Positions 14,943 to 23,155 of a stretch of DNA of 26,789 bases are shown piece after piece. Within the stretch, counting starts at the first letter, position 1; each line of letters opens with the position of its first letter. This stretch comes from a virus, in the IMG/VR virus record IMGVR_UViG_3300045999_011413, positions 1 through 26,789 of that record. One strand, 5' to 3'. The translations under genes were made by a program, and so were the position numbers. The notes beneath the pieces were generated by a model, which ran no database searches, was not told the DNA's origin, and saw only the letters and a list, made by a program, of their open reading frames with translations.

Positions 14943-15528
14943 AGTGTTTGAACGAAGTAGACATTGGTGCTAGCTTAGGTCTACGCAATTTAGAGAGAGC
15001 TTCGCTGATTTTAGGTACTGCCCCCTTAACCGCCTCCACACCCATTTTTGGGGCATCATAGAAATAAAACTTAGGTCTTGTAACAACTTGTGCTTTAGCG
15101 GTCTGTAAGGCTGCTTTGCCAGACTCTTGTAGTACTTCTTTTGGAGTCAATTTTCTTCCAAGTTCTTTCTGCTTATCATAAACTCCTCGAACATTTCGAT
15201 AAGTTGCTGACATTCCATCTGCAATAGGATTCCCCCAGCCTTCACTATCACGCAATACTTGACCGCCAGTTTCAAGTGCTGCTTTAGCAACACGCTGAGG
15301 CAATTTATCCCCTGCATTAGCTTTATAAGTCTCTTTAGCTGTCTTTGCCCATTTAGGGAAGTTAGGGGCGTTCATGGCTATAGGAAGCGCACTCATGTCG
15401 CCAAAGCTAGGATGGTAGCTGTATACTGCATTTCTAGCTGCATCAAAAGCAGAAGGAATATCTACATGTTGCAGGGCTTGAAGTCCCTCGAACATAAAAT
15501 CAGCTCGTTGTTGAGGTTTGGGGGTCAT
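14929..15528 (-). CDS. Small head-associated protein with RADF motif
   Basis: A 199-residue basic protein starting MTPKPQQRADFMFEGLQAL. ADF at 9-11, preceded by QQR and followed by MF, closely matches the QAEFMFGS junction of the 488-aa protein, so a short leader would be removed by the presumed protease. The remainder is helical, alanine- and lysine-rich (for example VAKAALETGGQVL, SGKAALQTAKAQVV) and without a membrane segment. It follows the Mu F-like gene after 108 bases and precedes the lysis genes. It might be a DNA-associated or portal-vertex internal protein. I recognise no family. Confidence 0.6.
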   Translation of the reverse strand: MTPKPQQRADFMFEGLQALQHVDIPSAFDAARNAVYSYHPSFGDMSALPIAMNAPNFPKWAKTAKETYKANAGDKLPQRVAKAALETGGQVLRDSEGWGNPIADGMSATYRNVRGVYDKQKELGRKLTPKEVLQESGKAALQTAKAQVVTRPKFYFYDAPKMGVEAVKGAVPKISEALSKLRRPKLAPMSTSFKHFKNF

Positions 15529-15636
15529 TTGTGTATGTGTTGAAGCAAGTATATTAGCGCATAGAACAATCTTGCTAAATTAATTCTAACAGGGTCGGGC
15601 GGAAAGACCAGCAGAAGAAGCAAAGCAATACCAAGA

Positions 15637-17223
15637 CTAACGGCGATTGATGATTTCAACACTTCGAGCTACCTTATTTACTATATTTTTTTCTGCCCCA
15701 ACAAAGTTGAGTGCCTCTAGCCCTGATTCTACTATGCGCGGTAAATTGGTCGGGTCTGGTACAGGTAGTCTAGGTGTTGTGAATGTCGAGTAGATGGCTT
15801 TTGCTGTTGCATTACCTAGTGACTTGTTAGATGAGAGTAATGCAAGCCCAGCAACAAATGCAGTTGCTGCGAGTGCAATCTTAATTGGTGTACCTAAGCC
15901 GCCTTGAGGTGGTCGATTTGGAGGTTGTTTTTTGGGGTCAAAATCTTCTTCATCAACGTCTTCCGATAACGACCAAAAACATTGGCACATCGGATGTAGG
16001 GGCATAATAGGTCTAGCTGAATTGCGCCAGACAGTAGGGTTTCCAGCTTTATAGTTAATAACATCTCCGCTACTTCTTTGGTTTTCAATTATTTCAAATA
16101 AGTAGTATTCAAGACCATCTTGAAGTTCACAGTCTTCACATGGAACAGGGTCAGTTCTTTTGCTGCCGTTAGCTAGTCGCTTGTAACGACTAATTAATGC
16201 ATACTCTCTGTCAACGTTCCATCTGAATCGCTTGTATCTATCTGCCTTACCTCCAAACGCCGCCACCTTACCGAAATTGTAAGCGATGTTCAATTCAGTC
16301 TTTACAATCACATCAGGTGACTGCTGCTTAAATGCGCCTTGTAGTCCAGCTTCATCCTTGTTGATGATATTCCTGATGCGTACTTTGAGAAGGTTGAGGT
16401 CGTATTCGTACTTATTACGTTGAGACTTGATATTAGTAATGTATTCTCGATTGTCTGCTAAAAATAATGCAATAGCCTTACGAATTTGTTTGTTACTTTC
16501 GGTTGAGTAGGATGCTTGCAATACTCGACGACGCTTGCCAAGGTAATTACTCGATATGAAATTTTGTTTTTCATCACTGCTACCATACAAAAAGTTCATC
16601 ATGGCAGCTTTACCTGCGTTGGTGCTGTCACTAATTTTATTGAGCATATAGACGTTGCGCGACACTTCATCAGCTATTTTGACTCGCTCTTGTATCTTGG
16701 CGACATCGTTGATATTGGTTTGCTCAGCACGTTGTTTCAGCAAATTCTCGACTGCCCTTTTAGTTAATTTATATCTAGCCTTATTTTTATTTTCTTCTTG
16801 GTAACTCGCAAACTCTGCTGATAGTTCTTTGGTGTCTTCTGTAATAACTGCACTATCAAAGTACTTGCGGATATCATCGTCTCCGTACTCGTACAAGTAG
16901 TCGTACATTTGGTGTCTAAGCGCCAACTTAATCATCGACTCAAAATTGGTAGTCAATACCTTGTTGAACTCGACTTGCACTTTGGCAAAGTATTTGGCAG
17001 TAATGTCACTTACATTCTTTTCTGCAAAACGCTCGTAGAGCTTGTCTGGTACTTCATATATACTGGTATTCGATTTGGCAATCCACTTAGCCAATTCATC
17101 GACAAAAGTATTCTTAGCGAAGTCACTGTTAATAGCTCTGCGAACTCCTAAAATAGATTCAGCCAACGCTTTGAAATACTCTTGCGTCTTGAACTCTTTG
17201 AAGCTATTGGACTGTTTTCGCAT
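15637..17223 (-). CDS. Minor head protein, Mu gpF / SPP1 gp7-like, with C-terminal membrane-type segment
   Basis: A 528-residue minor capsid protein that in relatives binds the portal and helps head assembly or DNA injection. The family signature is in the C-terminal third: CEDC at 362-365 with a following DGLEYY, then RPIMPLHPMCQC at 404-415, giving the C-x-x-C...H-P-x-C-x-C pattern of the Mu F-like domain. The long N-terminal part (about 10-320) is helical and charged. After the signature come a Pro-rich linker (434-446) and a hydrophobic segment at 447-465 (IKIALAATAFVAGLALLSS), an uncommon addition. One SAEF (135-138) is present. The gene starts 38 bases from a divergent HU-like gene. In most phages the portal gene is just upstream; here it is not. 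Confidence 0.82.
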   Translation of the reverse strand: MRKQSNSFKEFKTQEYFKALAESILGVRRAINSDFAKNTFVDELAKWIAKSNTSIYEVPDKLYERFAEKNVSDITAKYFAKVQVEFNKVLTTNFESMIKLALRHQMYDYLYEYGDDDIRKYFDSAVITEDTKELSAEFASYQEENKNKARYKLTKRAVENLLKQRAEQTNINDVAKIQERVKIADEVSRNVYMLNKISDSTNAGKAAMMNFLYGSSDEKQNFISSNYLGKRRRVLQASYSTESNKQIRKAIALFLADNREYITNIKSQRNKYEYDLNLLKVRIRNIINKDEAGLQGAFKQQSPDVIVKTELNIAYNFGKVAAFGGKADRYKRFRWNVDREYALISRYKRLANGSKRTDPVPCEDCELQDGLEYYLFEIIENQRSSGDVINYKAGNPTVWRNSARPIMPLHPMCQCFWSLSEDVDEEDFDPKKQPPNRPPQGGLGTPIKIALAATAFVAGLALLSSNKSLGNATAKAIYSTFTTPRLPVPDPTNLPRIVESGLEALNFVGAEKNIVNKVARSVEIINRR

Positions 17224-17261
17224 CGTGGTAGACTTGGAATTGATATGTATATTACTTCATT

Positions 17262-17819
17262 ATGACACAACTTACACCAGAACCTTACGTTGATACCGTA
17301 AGGAAGCAGAAAGAGAAAGACCTTATCAATGTGACTAAAAAGACGCGCAAGCACATTCCAGCTTACGTTTTTCAAGCTCATGCTAATTTAATAGAACGTT
17401 TCCCAGATACAGGAAGTTTCCTGACCCCAGCATTCGTCTACCAAACCCTCCGTGAGATTACCAAAGCTATTGAGGCTCAACTGTGTGCTGATGAAACTGC
17501 TCCTATCGATATTTTTGGTTTGGGTAAATTTGTACTGCTTCGCAAGAAAGCTTATAGAAGCGAAGACAAAACAAGAGAGCAACTGTACCTCAAGTTCAGG
17601 CACTCTCAAGTGTTCCTATATAAACTCAGACGGTATCATGGTACAGCTACCGCAGCCGAACTCAAGACACTGGAAAAGTCGGACAACTACATGAAGGAAT
17701 TACAAGCCAAACGCGAAAAGTTTTTACGTGAACGGGAGATGAGGCGGAAGGGTGAACTTGATGTACTTGACCCAAGCAATTATCTGAGCCAATTTTCAGG
17801 TATTCTTGAGTTAAACTAG
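17262..17819 (+). CDS. HU/IHF-like DNA-binding protein with long C-terminal tail
   Basis: A 185-residue protein. Residues about 56-125 follow the HU/IHF layout: helices with VYQTLREITKAIEAQL, then a beta segment PIDIFGLGKFVLLRKKAY that matches the family's 'x-x-L-x-G-x-G-x-F-x-x-x-x-R' core, then a short arm and LKFRHSQVFLYKL in place of the usual 'F-x-x-S-x-x-L-x-x-x-[VL]' end. Flanking it are a basic N-terminal 40 residues and a charged helical tail (140-165). The end, YLSQFSGILELN, includes SQFSG, like VAQFSG in the scaffold. It would bend or compact DNA and could be packaged. It is on the plus strand, divergent from the minor head gene. The HU match is moderate because the DNA-inserting arm proline is not obvious. 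Confidence 0.6.
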   Translation: MTQLTPEPYVDTVRKQKEKDLINVTKKTRKHIPAYVFQAHANLIERFPDTGSFLTPAFVYQTLREITKAIEAQLCADETAPIDIFGLGKFVLLRKKAYRSEDKTREQLYLKFRHSQVFLYKLRRYHGTATAAELKTLEKSDNYMKELQAKREKFLREREMRRKGELDVLDPSNYLSQFSGILELN

Positions 17820-17899
17820 ATTACGTCTTAAGGTAGATACGGTTATCGTTTTAGAGTATGTTATAGTTAGTTTAATGTTAAATACAAATAAACAACTTT

Positions 17900-18736
17900 A
17901 TGTCTTACAAAGAAATCGTATCTCCTGTTATTGCTGAAAATGGTGTTGAGTTTTATATTTCTAATGATGGCACTCGTTCTGGAATCAGCCAAGTTGGTCT
18001 TGCTCGTTTATGTGGTGTTGACGAAAGAAGTATTCGCAGAGTACTTGGGGGCGCTCGGCTCAAAAGTAACTCAAAAGTTCTAGAATCCTTTGAGGGCAAT
18101 GTTTTCCACTCGGACATGACCTCTGAACAGCAAGCTAAGATTGTCACTACTGAAGCAGCCACAGAAGTTATTTTTCATTACGCTTTCAAGTCCACTGTTG
18201 CAAATGAAACAGCACAATTTAGCGCAATGAAATTTGCAAAACAAGGTATGCACAATTGGATTAAAGAGATTTCTAAATTCTCTGCCAATTCCGACAACAA
18301 CTCTTTGAATGAGACAATGAACACTTTAATTTCTAGTGTCAATGCCTTAACAAAAGAAGTTAGAGATTGGAAAACAGTTAAGCGCGTTGCAGATTCTAGA
18401 ATGGATGGCATCAATATTCTTGTAGATGAGATTGTAAGGCGAGAAGCAGAAAAAGAAGACATCTTTACTCCTAAAGAACTTGCTGGTGATATCCCCAATT
18501 GGTCTTTGGCTGAGTGGCTTCTAGAGTTTCGTGGGACTACTCTTTCCAAAGGGAAGATGTCAGGACTTGGGCGCATGACTTGCGAGACTTATAAAAGCCT
18601 GAAACAAAAAGACCCCCTCAAAGATTATCGTATTGTTAATGGTAACAAATCCCTTGTCTCTGTTTACACAAAAGATGACTTTGCTATTCTTCAAGTTGCC
18701 TACTCTAAATTTGCTTTGGCTGATTTAGCCACTTAG
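17900..18736 (+). CDS. Cyanobacterial-type phage regulator-like protein (unknown function)
   Basis: A 278-residue protein. The N-terminus (about 12-55: ENGVEFYISNDGTRSGISQV, then GLARLCGVDERSIRRVL) looks like a helix-turn-helix region and resembles a family I have seen in Nostoc-type genomes and their phages, where 'G-[LV]-E-F-[YF]' is followed by 'S-G-[IM]-S-Q-x-G-L-A'. The middle (88-125) has FHYAFKSTVANETAQFSAMKF, and the C-terminal 100 residues are charged and mixed. An antirepressor or transcription-factor role is possible but unproven. It follows the HU-like gene after 80 bases on the same strand. Its stop overlaps the stop of the convergent fibre gene by two bases. An A+T-rich leader with a TATAGT element precedes it. 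Confidence 0.6.
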   Translation: MSYKEIVSPVIAENGVEFYISNDGTRSGISQVGLARLCGVDERSIRRVLGGARLKSNSKVLESFEGNVFHSDMTSEQQAKIVTTEAATEVIFHYAFKSTVANETAQFSAMKFAKQGMHNWIKEISKFSANSDNNSLNETMNTLISSVNALTKEVRDWKTVKRVADSRMDGINILVDEIVRREAEKEDIFTPKELAGDIPNWSLAEWLLEFRGTTLSKGKMSGLGRMTCETYKSLKQKDPLKDYRIVNGNKSLVSVYTKDDFAILQVAYSKFALADLAT

Positions 18737-21700
18737 ACTGCATAAGCACTACTAGGCGGCGCAAAGCTTGCACCGTTATAAAGCGAAATTCTTCGATATA
18801 CCACAAAAGAATCCAAATTGATGTTCAAGCCATTTGTAGTTATTGCAGTGGCTTGTCCTATTTGTGCAGGTGTATTCCAGTCACGGTACTCGTAGTCATC
18901 AGCAGCTTCATATACTCGAACTCCACCAACATACAACCTTAGCACTCCATTTTGTCTTGTCAGAGCAATGTGATTGAACACAGTCGAAGATAAAGGCAAG
19001 GCGACAGAAAAGAGAGCGAGTCCAAGTATTAGTGAGCGACCTAAGTAAAGTCGGTCGGCAGAAAAGACCAGTGATAGTCCTTGTTGTGTGTAGATGTTAA
19101 CAACTTCACTTCCAGTAGTAGCTCGGTCAGTCAGTAGCCAACCTGCAATTGTAAAATCGCCCGACAGAAAAGAGAAGTCTGAGTCATTTGGTATTTGCAC
19201 ATAAGCTGGCACACTGTTCTTGGCGATAGGGAAGCTGGCGGCTCCGAACTTCTTGGTCACAGTGTCAAGTACCGAAATGTTGCTACTCAAGGTCTTGGCG
19301 CGATAACTCTGGTCAACGATGTTGCTATCGAAGTTCAGCAACGTAACTATTTTAGCTGGCTGGTAGTAGTCGCGAATGCTTCGCTCGATGGCAGAAAAAG
19401 AAGTTGGACTAATCTTGTAGTCCACAATACAAAACATGGCTACACTGCCTTTTACACTCCTGTCCTCGAACACCCTGTCCTTAGCAATGGAATTGATGGT
19501 AACTAGGTCAGTCGAGTTGAAAATGACTACGCTTAGCGATTCTTCAGGTAGCACATAATCACGCTCTCTTTCTGCACCGTTCGCCCAAACGTCCCCGTAG
19601 AAGTCATTTGCCAGTAATTCTCCATTGTTCCCAGAATTGAAAATGTTGTTGCTATCCTGACCAAATAAGAAAGCTGTACCAGTCTGCCCTGCTTTGCGGA
19701 TGTAAGCCATGATGAAACAGTAACCACTACTACTGCTAGGAGTACCAAAGTCGAGGTGCGAAGAGCCATCTATCTCAAATCGAGCCGCAGGTAGTCCATC
19801 AAGTTGAGTTGGGGTAGTATAGTTTACTGCGTTCGCTCCTAAAAGCTCTTGACCATTTGTTCTGTATTCATCTAGTTGGAGTATGTTACCGCTTGATAAG
19901 GTGGTGACATCAGGAGTCACGATAAAGAATGAACTAAACGTATTAAGAAGCCCTTTGAGGTTGATATAAAGTTGGTTGGTAAGTAGAGTGATACTGACGT
20001 TGAAGCTAAAAGTAACTGATTCGGTAGTTGTGTAGGCGCGAATGGTGAAACTTATAAAGTCATCGGTAAGGCAGGTGAAAATAAGGTCGTCACCAGTTAT
20101 TATTGCTGAATAATGATTGACCAATATTTCATAACTGACTGCGTTGCCAGCAATTTCAGTGACCTTTTTGTTGAGATTAACAATAACGTCAGAGCTATAC
20201 CTGAACTCGGTTGAAGTGTTAAACAACAGTAAAGTAGAATCAAAAAATTTGTTGGCTAATAGGTGTGTAGCTTCTGCAAGTTCAGCTTCGCTCAATGCAA
20301 CAGACCAACCAATGAAATACAGTAGTTCCCCTTTCAGTTGAGAAGAGAATCCACTAAAGCCTATTGAAGAAGCTGCATTAGTAGCCGCGATGATTGCGCC
20401 GTAGTCTATGGGTTGGCGATAATTAAAAGTATTGACCCCAACTTTGTTGACTTTTGTGTTCAACTGCGTTATACCTGTAGTTCCAAACACATCATCACTG
20501 GTTCCTGTAGTCCAAAGAACACCATTGGCAAATATATCTGGAAAGCCGTTAGCCATGAAGCGTTCACCAGTTTGTTTCTGCTTATATACCCAAATGAAGG
20601 TTTTGCAATTGACTGAAGTGCCTGAGAGTGAACGAGGATTGAGAGAACTATTGGTGATGAAGGAAGAGGTCGTACCGTTGTAAGTTATTTGGTTGACCGA
20701 ATCGGCTGTGCTGGTGACGTACAGAGGCTTATCAGGTAATCGGCGTGAGTCTTCCCATTTAATTATGTTGCCAAAATTATCGGTGTAAATTCCGTAAGGT
20801 ATGTCATCTACATCTTTTAACGTGGAAAGTGATACCGCTATGTTCGATTGTTGTGGTAAGTCGAGAATAAAGGGGTCTGCTATTACAGTTTCTAGTGAAA
20901 AACTAAAATAAGACACCATACTATTGCTGTTAGTGATGCTGATGCTAAAACTACCATCAAAAACTTCAGGTATATAACCTGATAAAACTGAACCTGTGAA
21001 GCTTAGTCCTAAACCACTTGGAGATATATAACTGTACGAAGTGATATCAAAAAATTCGTCAATTGCGATAGTCGCAAAGTCAAAGCTAAAGTAAGCCCCA
21101 ACAAATTCTCTGAATGAAGGTTGAGATGAAATAACTACGCCATTGTAAGCAATATATATTTGAGCTAACTTAGCTTCTACTGATGCCAATATATCTAACG
21201 GGCAAGGTGATGATGATGTGATGATTGCAGCTATTTTTCCACGAACACTGAAGTTGCTAGTCCCATTTTTACCCCCAAAACCTGTAATAGTTTCATACTC
21301 GTTGCTATTGGATATGTTGGTGACACTTAAAATTCTTGAGGTGTTAAGGGGAACGAACGTTGTTGGTGCTACTGCTCGACTATTTATTCTTGATGTGGCA
21401 TTGTAAATAGAGTTGCCAGCTAAAGGCTGCTCTGACCAAAGTGAAGCGCCACCAGAAGGAAAAGCATCATAAAGAAAAGGTGGGTCGCCTAGTGTTTGAC
21501 GAGGGGCATATATTAGAAAGCTACCTGACTCCCTTGTAAGGTAAACGAGAATAATTGTACCTACATTGATAGGTCTGTTGAAAAATAGTTGTTGATTACC
21601 AGTATCTGAGAAGTTTATGCTTGGCTGATTATTAAACTGGCTATCGTTAGGTATTAATGTAGGTCTATTGCTTGTAGCTTGTAGATAGTTACCATCGAAA

Positions 21701-21888
21701 AGCAAGTTGTAAATGGTTTGGACTTGATTGTTGTCTCCAGTAGTACCTATCTTCGAGAACTCTAGATATTCTGGGTCACATAAATACAGACCATTCAAAT
21801 CTGGTATTAACTTTGCAACGTCATAAACCTGACTAGTATATGAGTAACCATCAGAAAAAGAATGATTAAATGCTGCCGATAATTTCAT
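18733..21888 (-). CDS. Large tail fibre / adhesin with alternating lectin-like and Ig-like domains and C-terminal LamG
   Basis: A 1051-residue virion surface protein. Three related concanavalin A/LamG-like modules are seen, at roughly 30-250, 370-550 and 655-840. Each has a segment of the kind T-I-I-L-V-Y, F-I-W-V-Y or F-I-M-A-Y followed by a short 'R/K' turn, and each ends in a helix such as SVEAKLAQIYIAYNG or ATHLLANKFFDS. Two beta-rich, Ig/cadherin-like linkers (about 255-365 and 555-650) lie between them. The C-terminal about 200 residues are a typical LamG domain (FGAASFPIAKNSVPAYVQIP ... FTIAGWLL ... FNHIALTRQNGVLRLYVGG). It would bind host surface sugars. It overlaps the upstream gene by 23 bases. 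It contains no A-[NQED]-F motif that I found. Confidence 0.72.
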   Translation of the reverse strand: MKLSAAFNHSFSDGYSYTSQVYDVAKLIPDLNGLYLCDPEYLEFSKIGTTGDNNQVQTIYNLLFDGNYLQATSNRPTLIPNDSQFNNQPSINFSDTGNQQLFFNRPINVGTIILVYLTRESGSFLIYAPRQTLGDPPFLYDAFPSGGASLWSEQPLAGNSIYNATSRINSRAVAPTTFVPLNTSRILSVTNISNSNEYETITGFGGKNGTSNFSVRGKIAAIITSSSPCPLDILASVEAKLAQIYIAYNGVVISSQPSFREFVGAYFSFDFATIAIDEFFDITSYSYISPSGLGLSFTGSVLSGYIPEVFDGSFSISITNSNSMVSYFSFSLETVIADPFILDLPQQSNIAVSLSTLKDVDDIPYGIYTDNFGNIIKWEDSRRLPDKPLYVTSTADSVNQITYNGTTSSFITNSSLNPRSLSGTSVNCKTFIWVYKQKQTGERFMANGFPDIFANGVLWTTGTSDDVFGTTGITQLNTKVNKVGVNTFNYRQPIDYGAIIAATNAASSIGFSGFSSQLKGELLYFIGWSVALSEAELAEATHLLANKFFDSTLLLFNTSTEFRYSSDVIVNLNKKVTEIAGNAVSYEILVNHYSAIITGDDLIFTCLTDDFISFTIRAYTTTESVTFSFNVSITLLTNQLYINLKGLLNTFSSFFIVTPDVTTLSSGNILQLDEYRTNGQELLGANAVNYTTPTQLDGLPAARFEIDGSSHLDFGTPSSSSGYCFIMAYIRKAGQTGTAFLFGQDSNNIFNSGNNGELLANDFYGDVWANGAERERDYVLPEESLSVVIFNSTDLVTINSIAKDRVFEDRSVKGSVAMFCIVDYKISPTSFSAIERSIRDYYQPAKIVTLLNFDSNIVDQSYRAKTLSSNISVLDTVTKKFGAASFPIAKNSVPAYVQIPNDSDFSFLSGDFTIAGWLLTDRATTGSEVVNIYTQQGLSLVFSADRLYLGRSLILGLALFSVALPLSSTVFNHIALTRQNGVLRLYVGGVRVYEAADDYEYRDWNTPAQIGQATAITTNGLNINLDSFVVYRRISLYNGASFAPPSSAYAV

Positions 21889-22393
21889 CGAGCTTCACTT
21901 TGGTATAGGCTATGAGGAGATTAGCCACAATATTTTTTGAGTTAGGGAATTGCAAGTCCTTCCATATCTGCAAGAATAGCAACCACCCCCCGTCTTTGGT
22001 CACGTAATTCTTTATTGCATCAAGCTCTGCTTCACTTAGAGGTACAGTTGTTTTGGTCTTAGTAGCTACTAACTGAGGTAAGGGAGGAAGTACGGCACAG
22101 TCAGGACAATCACGCACTACTGACCGCCAAGCCTCGACTGCATCTTTTGTTGCTTTTGTAAGATGTTTCGCGCTACTTACCCAGTCCACACTTGCCAATA
22201 CTTCTTTTCTGCGCTCTTGGCTTACACCTATTTGTTGTGGTGCAATTTCTTCAGGTGCAGGAGTAAACCCATACAAAGATAAGGTGTCGTCATCAATATA
22301 GGACGGCTCTACTACCGTACCCAATTCGTTGAGCAGCAATAATATGGCTCTAGCACGATTTATTAATTGACCTTCCTTGTTTCTGTACAGCAT
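21866..22393 (-). CDS. Possible tail-fibre assembly helper (unknown)
   Basis: A 175-residue, mostly helical protein starting MLYRNKEGQLINRARAILLL. Residues about 62-95 (ERRKEVLASVDWVSSAKHLT, then AVEAWRSVVRDCPDC) loosely recall the phage tail-assembly-chaperone pattern of R-x-x-x-L-x-x-[ST]-D-W ... W-R-x-x-[VL]-R-D. It overlaps the start of the large fibre gene by 23 bases and follows the GAF-like gene by six, so it is translated just before the fibre, which is where fibre chaperones sit. The C-terminal half is less typical. I recognise no specific family; the call is tentative. Confidence 0.45.
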   Translation of the reverse strand: MLYRNKEGQLINRARAILLLLNELGTVVEPSYIDDDTLSLYGFTPAPEEIAPQQIGVSQERRKEVLASVDWVSSAKHLTKATKDAVEAWRSVVRDCPDCAVLPPLPQLVATKTKTTVPLSEAELDAIKNYVTKDGGWLLFLQIWKDLQFPNSKNIVANLLIAYTKVKLDEIIGSI

Positions 22394-22399
22394 TGGTGG

Positions 22400-23155
22400 C
22401 TACAAACCTAATTTTTTCTTTATCCAGTGTACCACTTTAGTCGCCCTAGAAGTGCCTCTGTCGTATATAAGGCTGTTTACTCGCATCACTTTTTGATAAG
22501 CCGAGTTTGTAACAGAGGAACTCCAACCAACTTCCCCTCCTCTAGATACTTCACATTTTTCAGGGCTGTCGTATTGAATGAAAATAGCTCCATAAGGGTC
22601 GGTGAGAACGTCATCTTGAAGCAACATCACATACTGACCAAACATATAGCAATTAATTAAGAATCTGCGTTGCTGGATAGATATAGTTGGCAAATCTCTA
22701 TTAATGTGAATAAAAGTTTTGTGAGCGCCAAGCGTTTTTAAAAATTCATAGTCATTAGAACTGAAAACGGAAATTGTATCTAAGTCTTTTGTTTTATGAA
22801 GCACAGACTCTACGCCAAATCTAGTAGCTTCTGCAAGAGTTGAAATTCTGCGCCAGTGGTAAAGGATATTCTGTTTACCGTTATGGAAGCCTGTAATGAG
22901 TACTCTATCGGCTTGAGTCAATTCACGTAACTCTACCGCTATATCGTCAAGATTTTCAAGTAACTGCAAATCCGCCCCACGTAAAAGGTCTATAGCAAAT
23001 CCTACTGGTTTAGACTTAAGGATAAGCACCAAATTCGTGATAAATATGAGGGTCAGCAATAGCGGTGTAGATTGTGGGGGAAGCGTCACAGGATACCCGA
23101 ATATATCTAAAGAGGGATTCTCAGTTTGCTGACCCTCATATTGCTTAAGTCCCAT
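22400..23155 (-). CDS. Membrane-anchored GAF-like protein in the fibre cluster
   Basis: A 251-residue protein. A polar N-terminus of 28 residues is followed by one membrane helix, about 29-47 (STPLLLTLIFITNLVLILK). Residues about 62-195 look like a GAF-type sensor domain: ENLDDIAVELRELTQADRVL then ITGFHNGKQNILYHWRRIST then AEATRFGVES, and a C-terminal helix-strand (CYMFGQYVMLLQDD then GAIFIQYDS). GAF domains bind small ligands or act as structural modules. A membrane-anchored version between fibre genes could be a holin-like or superinfection/host-membrane factor made late. It overlaps the upstream fibre gene by 11 bases. The membrane helix is clear; the GAF call is moderate. Confidence 0.55.
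   Translation of the reverse strand: MGLKQYEGQQTENPSLDIFGYPVTLPPQSTPLLLTLIFITNLVLILKSKPVGFAIDLLRGADLQLLENLDDIAVELRELTQADRVLITGFHNGKQNILYHWRRISTLAEATRFGVESVLHKTKDLDTISVFSSNDYEFLKTLGAHKTFIHINRDLPTISIQQRRFLINCYMFGQYVMLLQDDVLTDPYGAIFIQYDSPEKCEVSRGGEVGWSSSVTNSAYQKVMRVNSLIYDRGTSRATKVVHWIKKKLGL

Noticed and set aside
15593-15610. GGTC...GACC hairpin upstream of the 199-aa gene, similar to text at 19053
   Set aside because: Only four base pairs and the second copy is inside a fibre coding region, so it is most likely chance.
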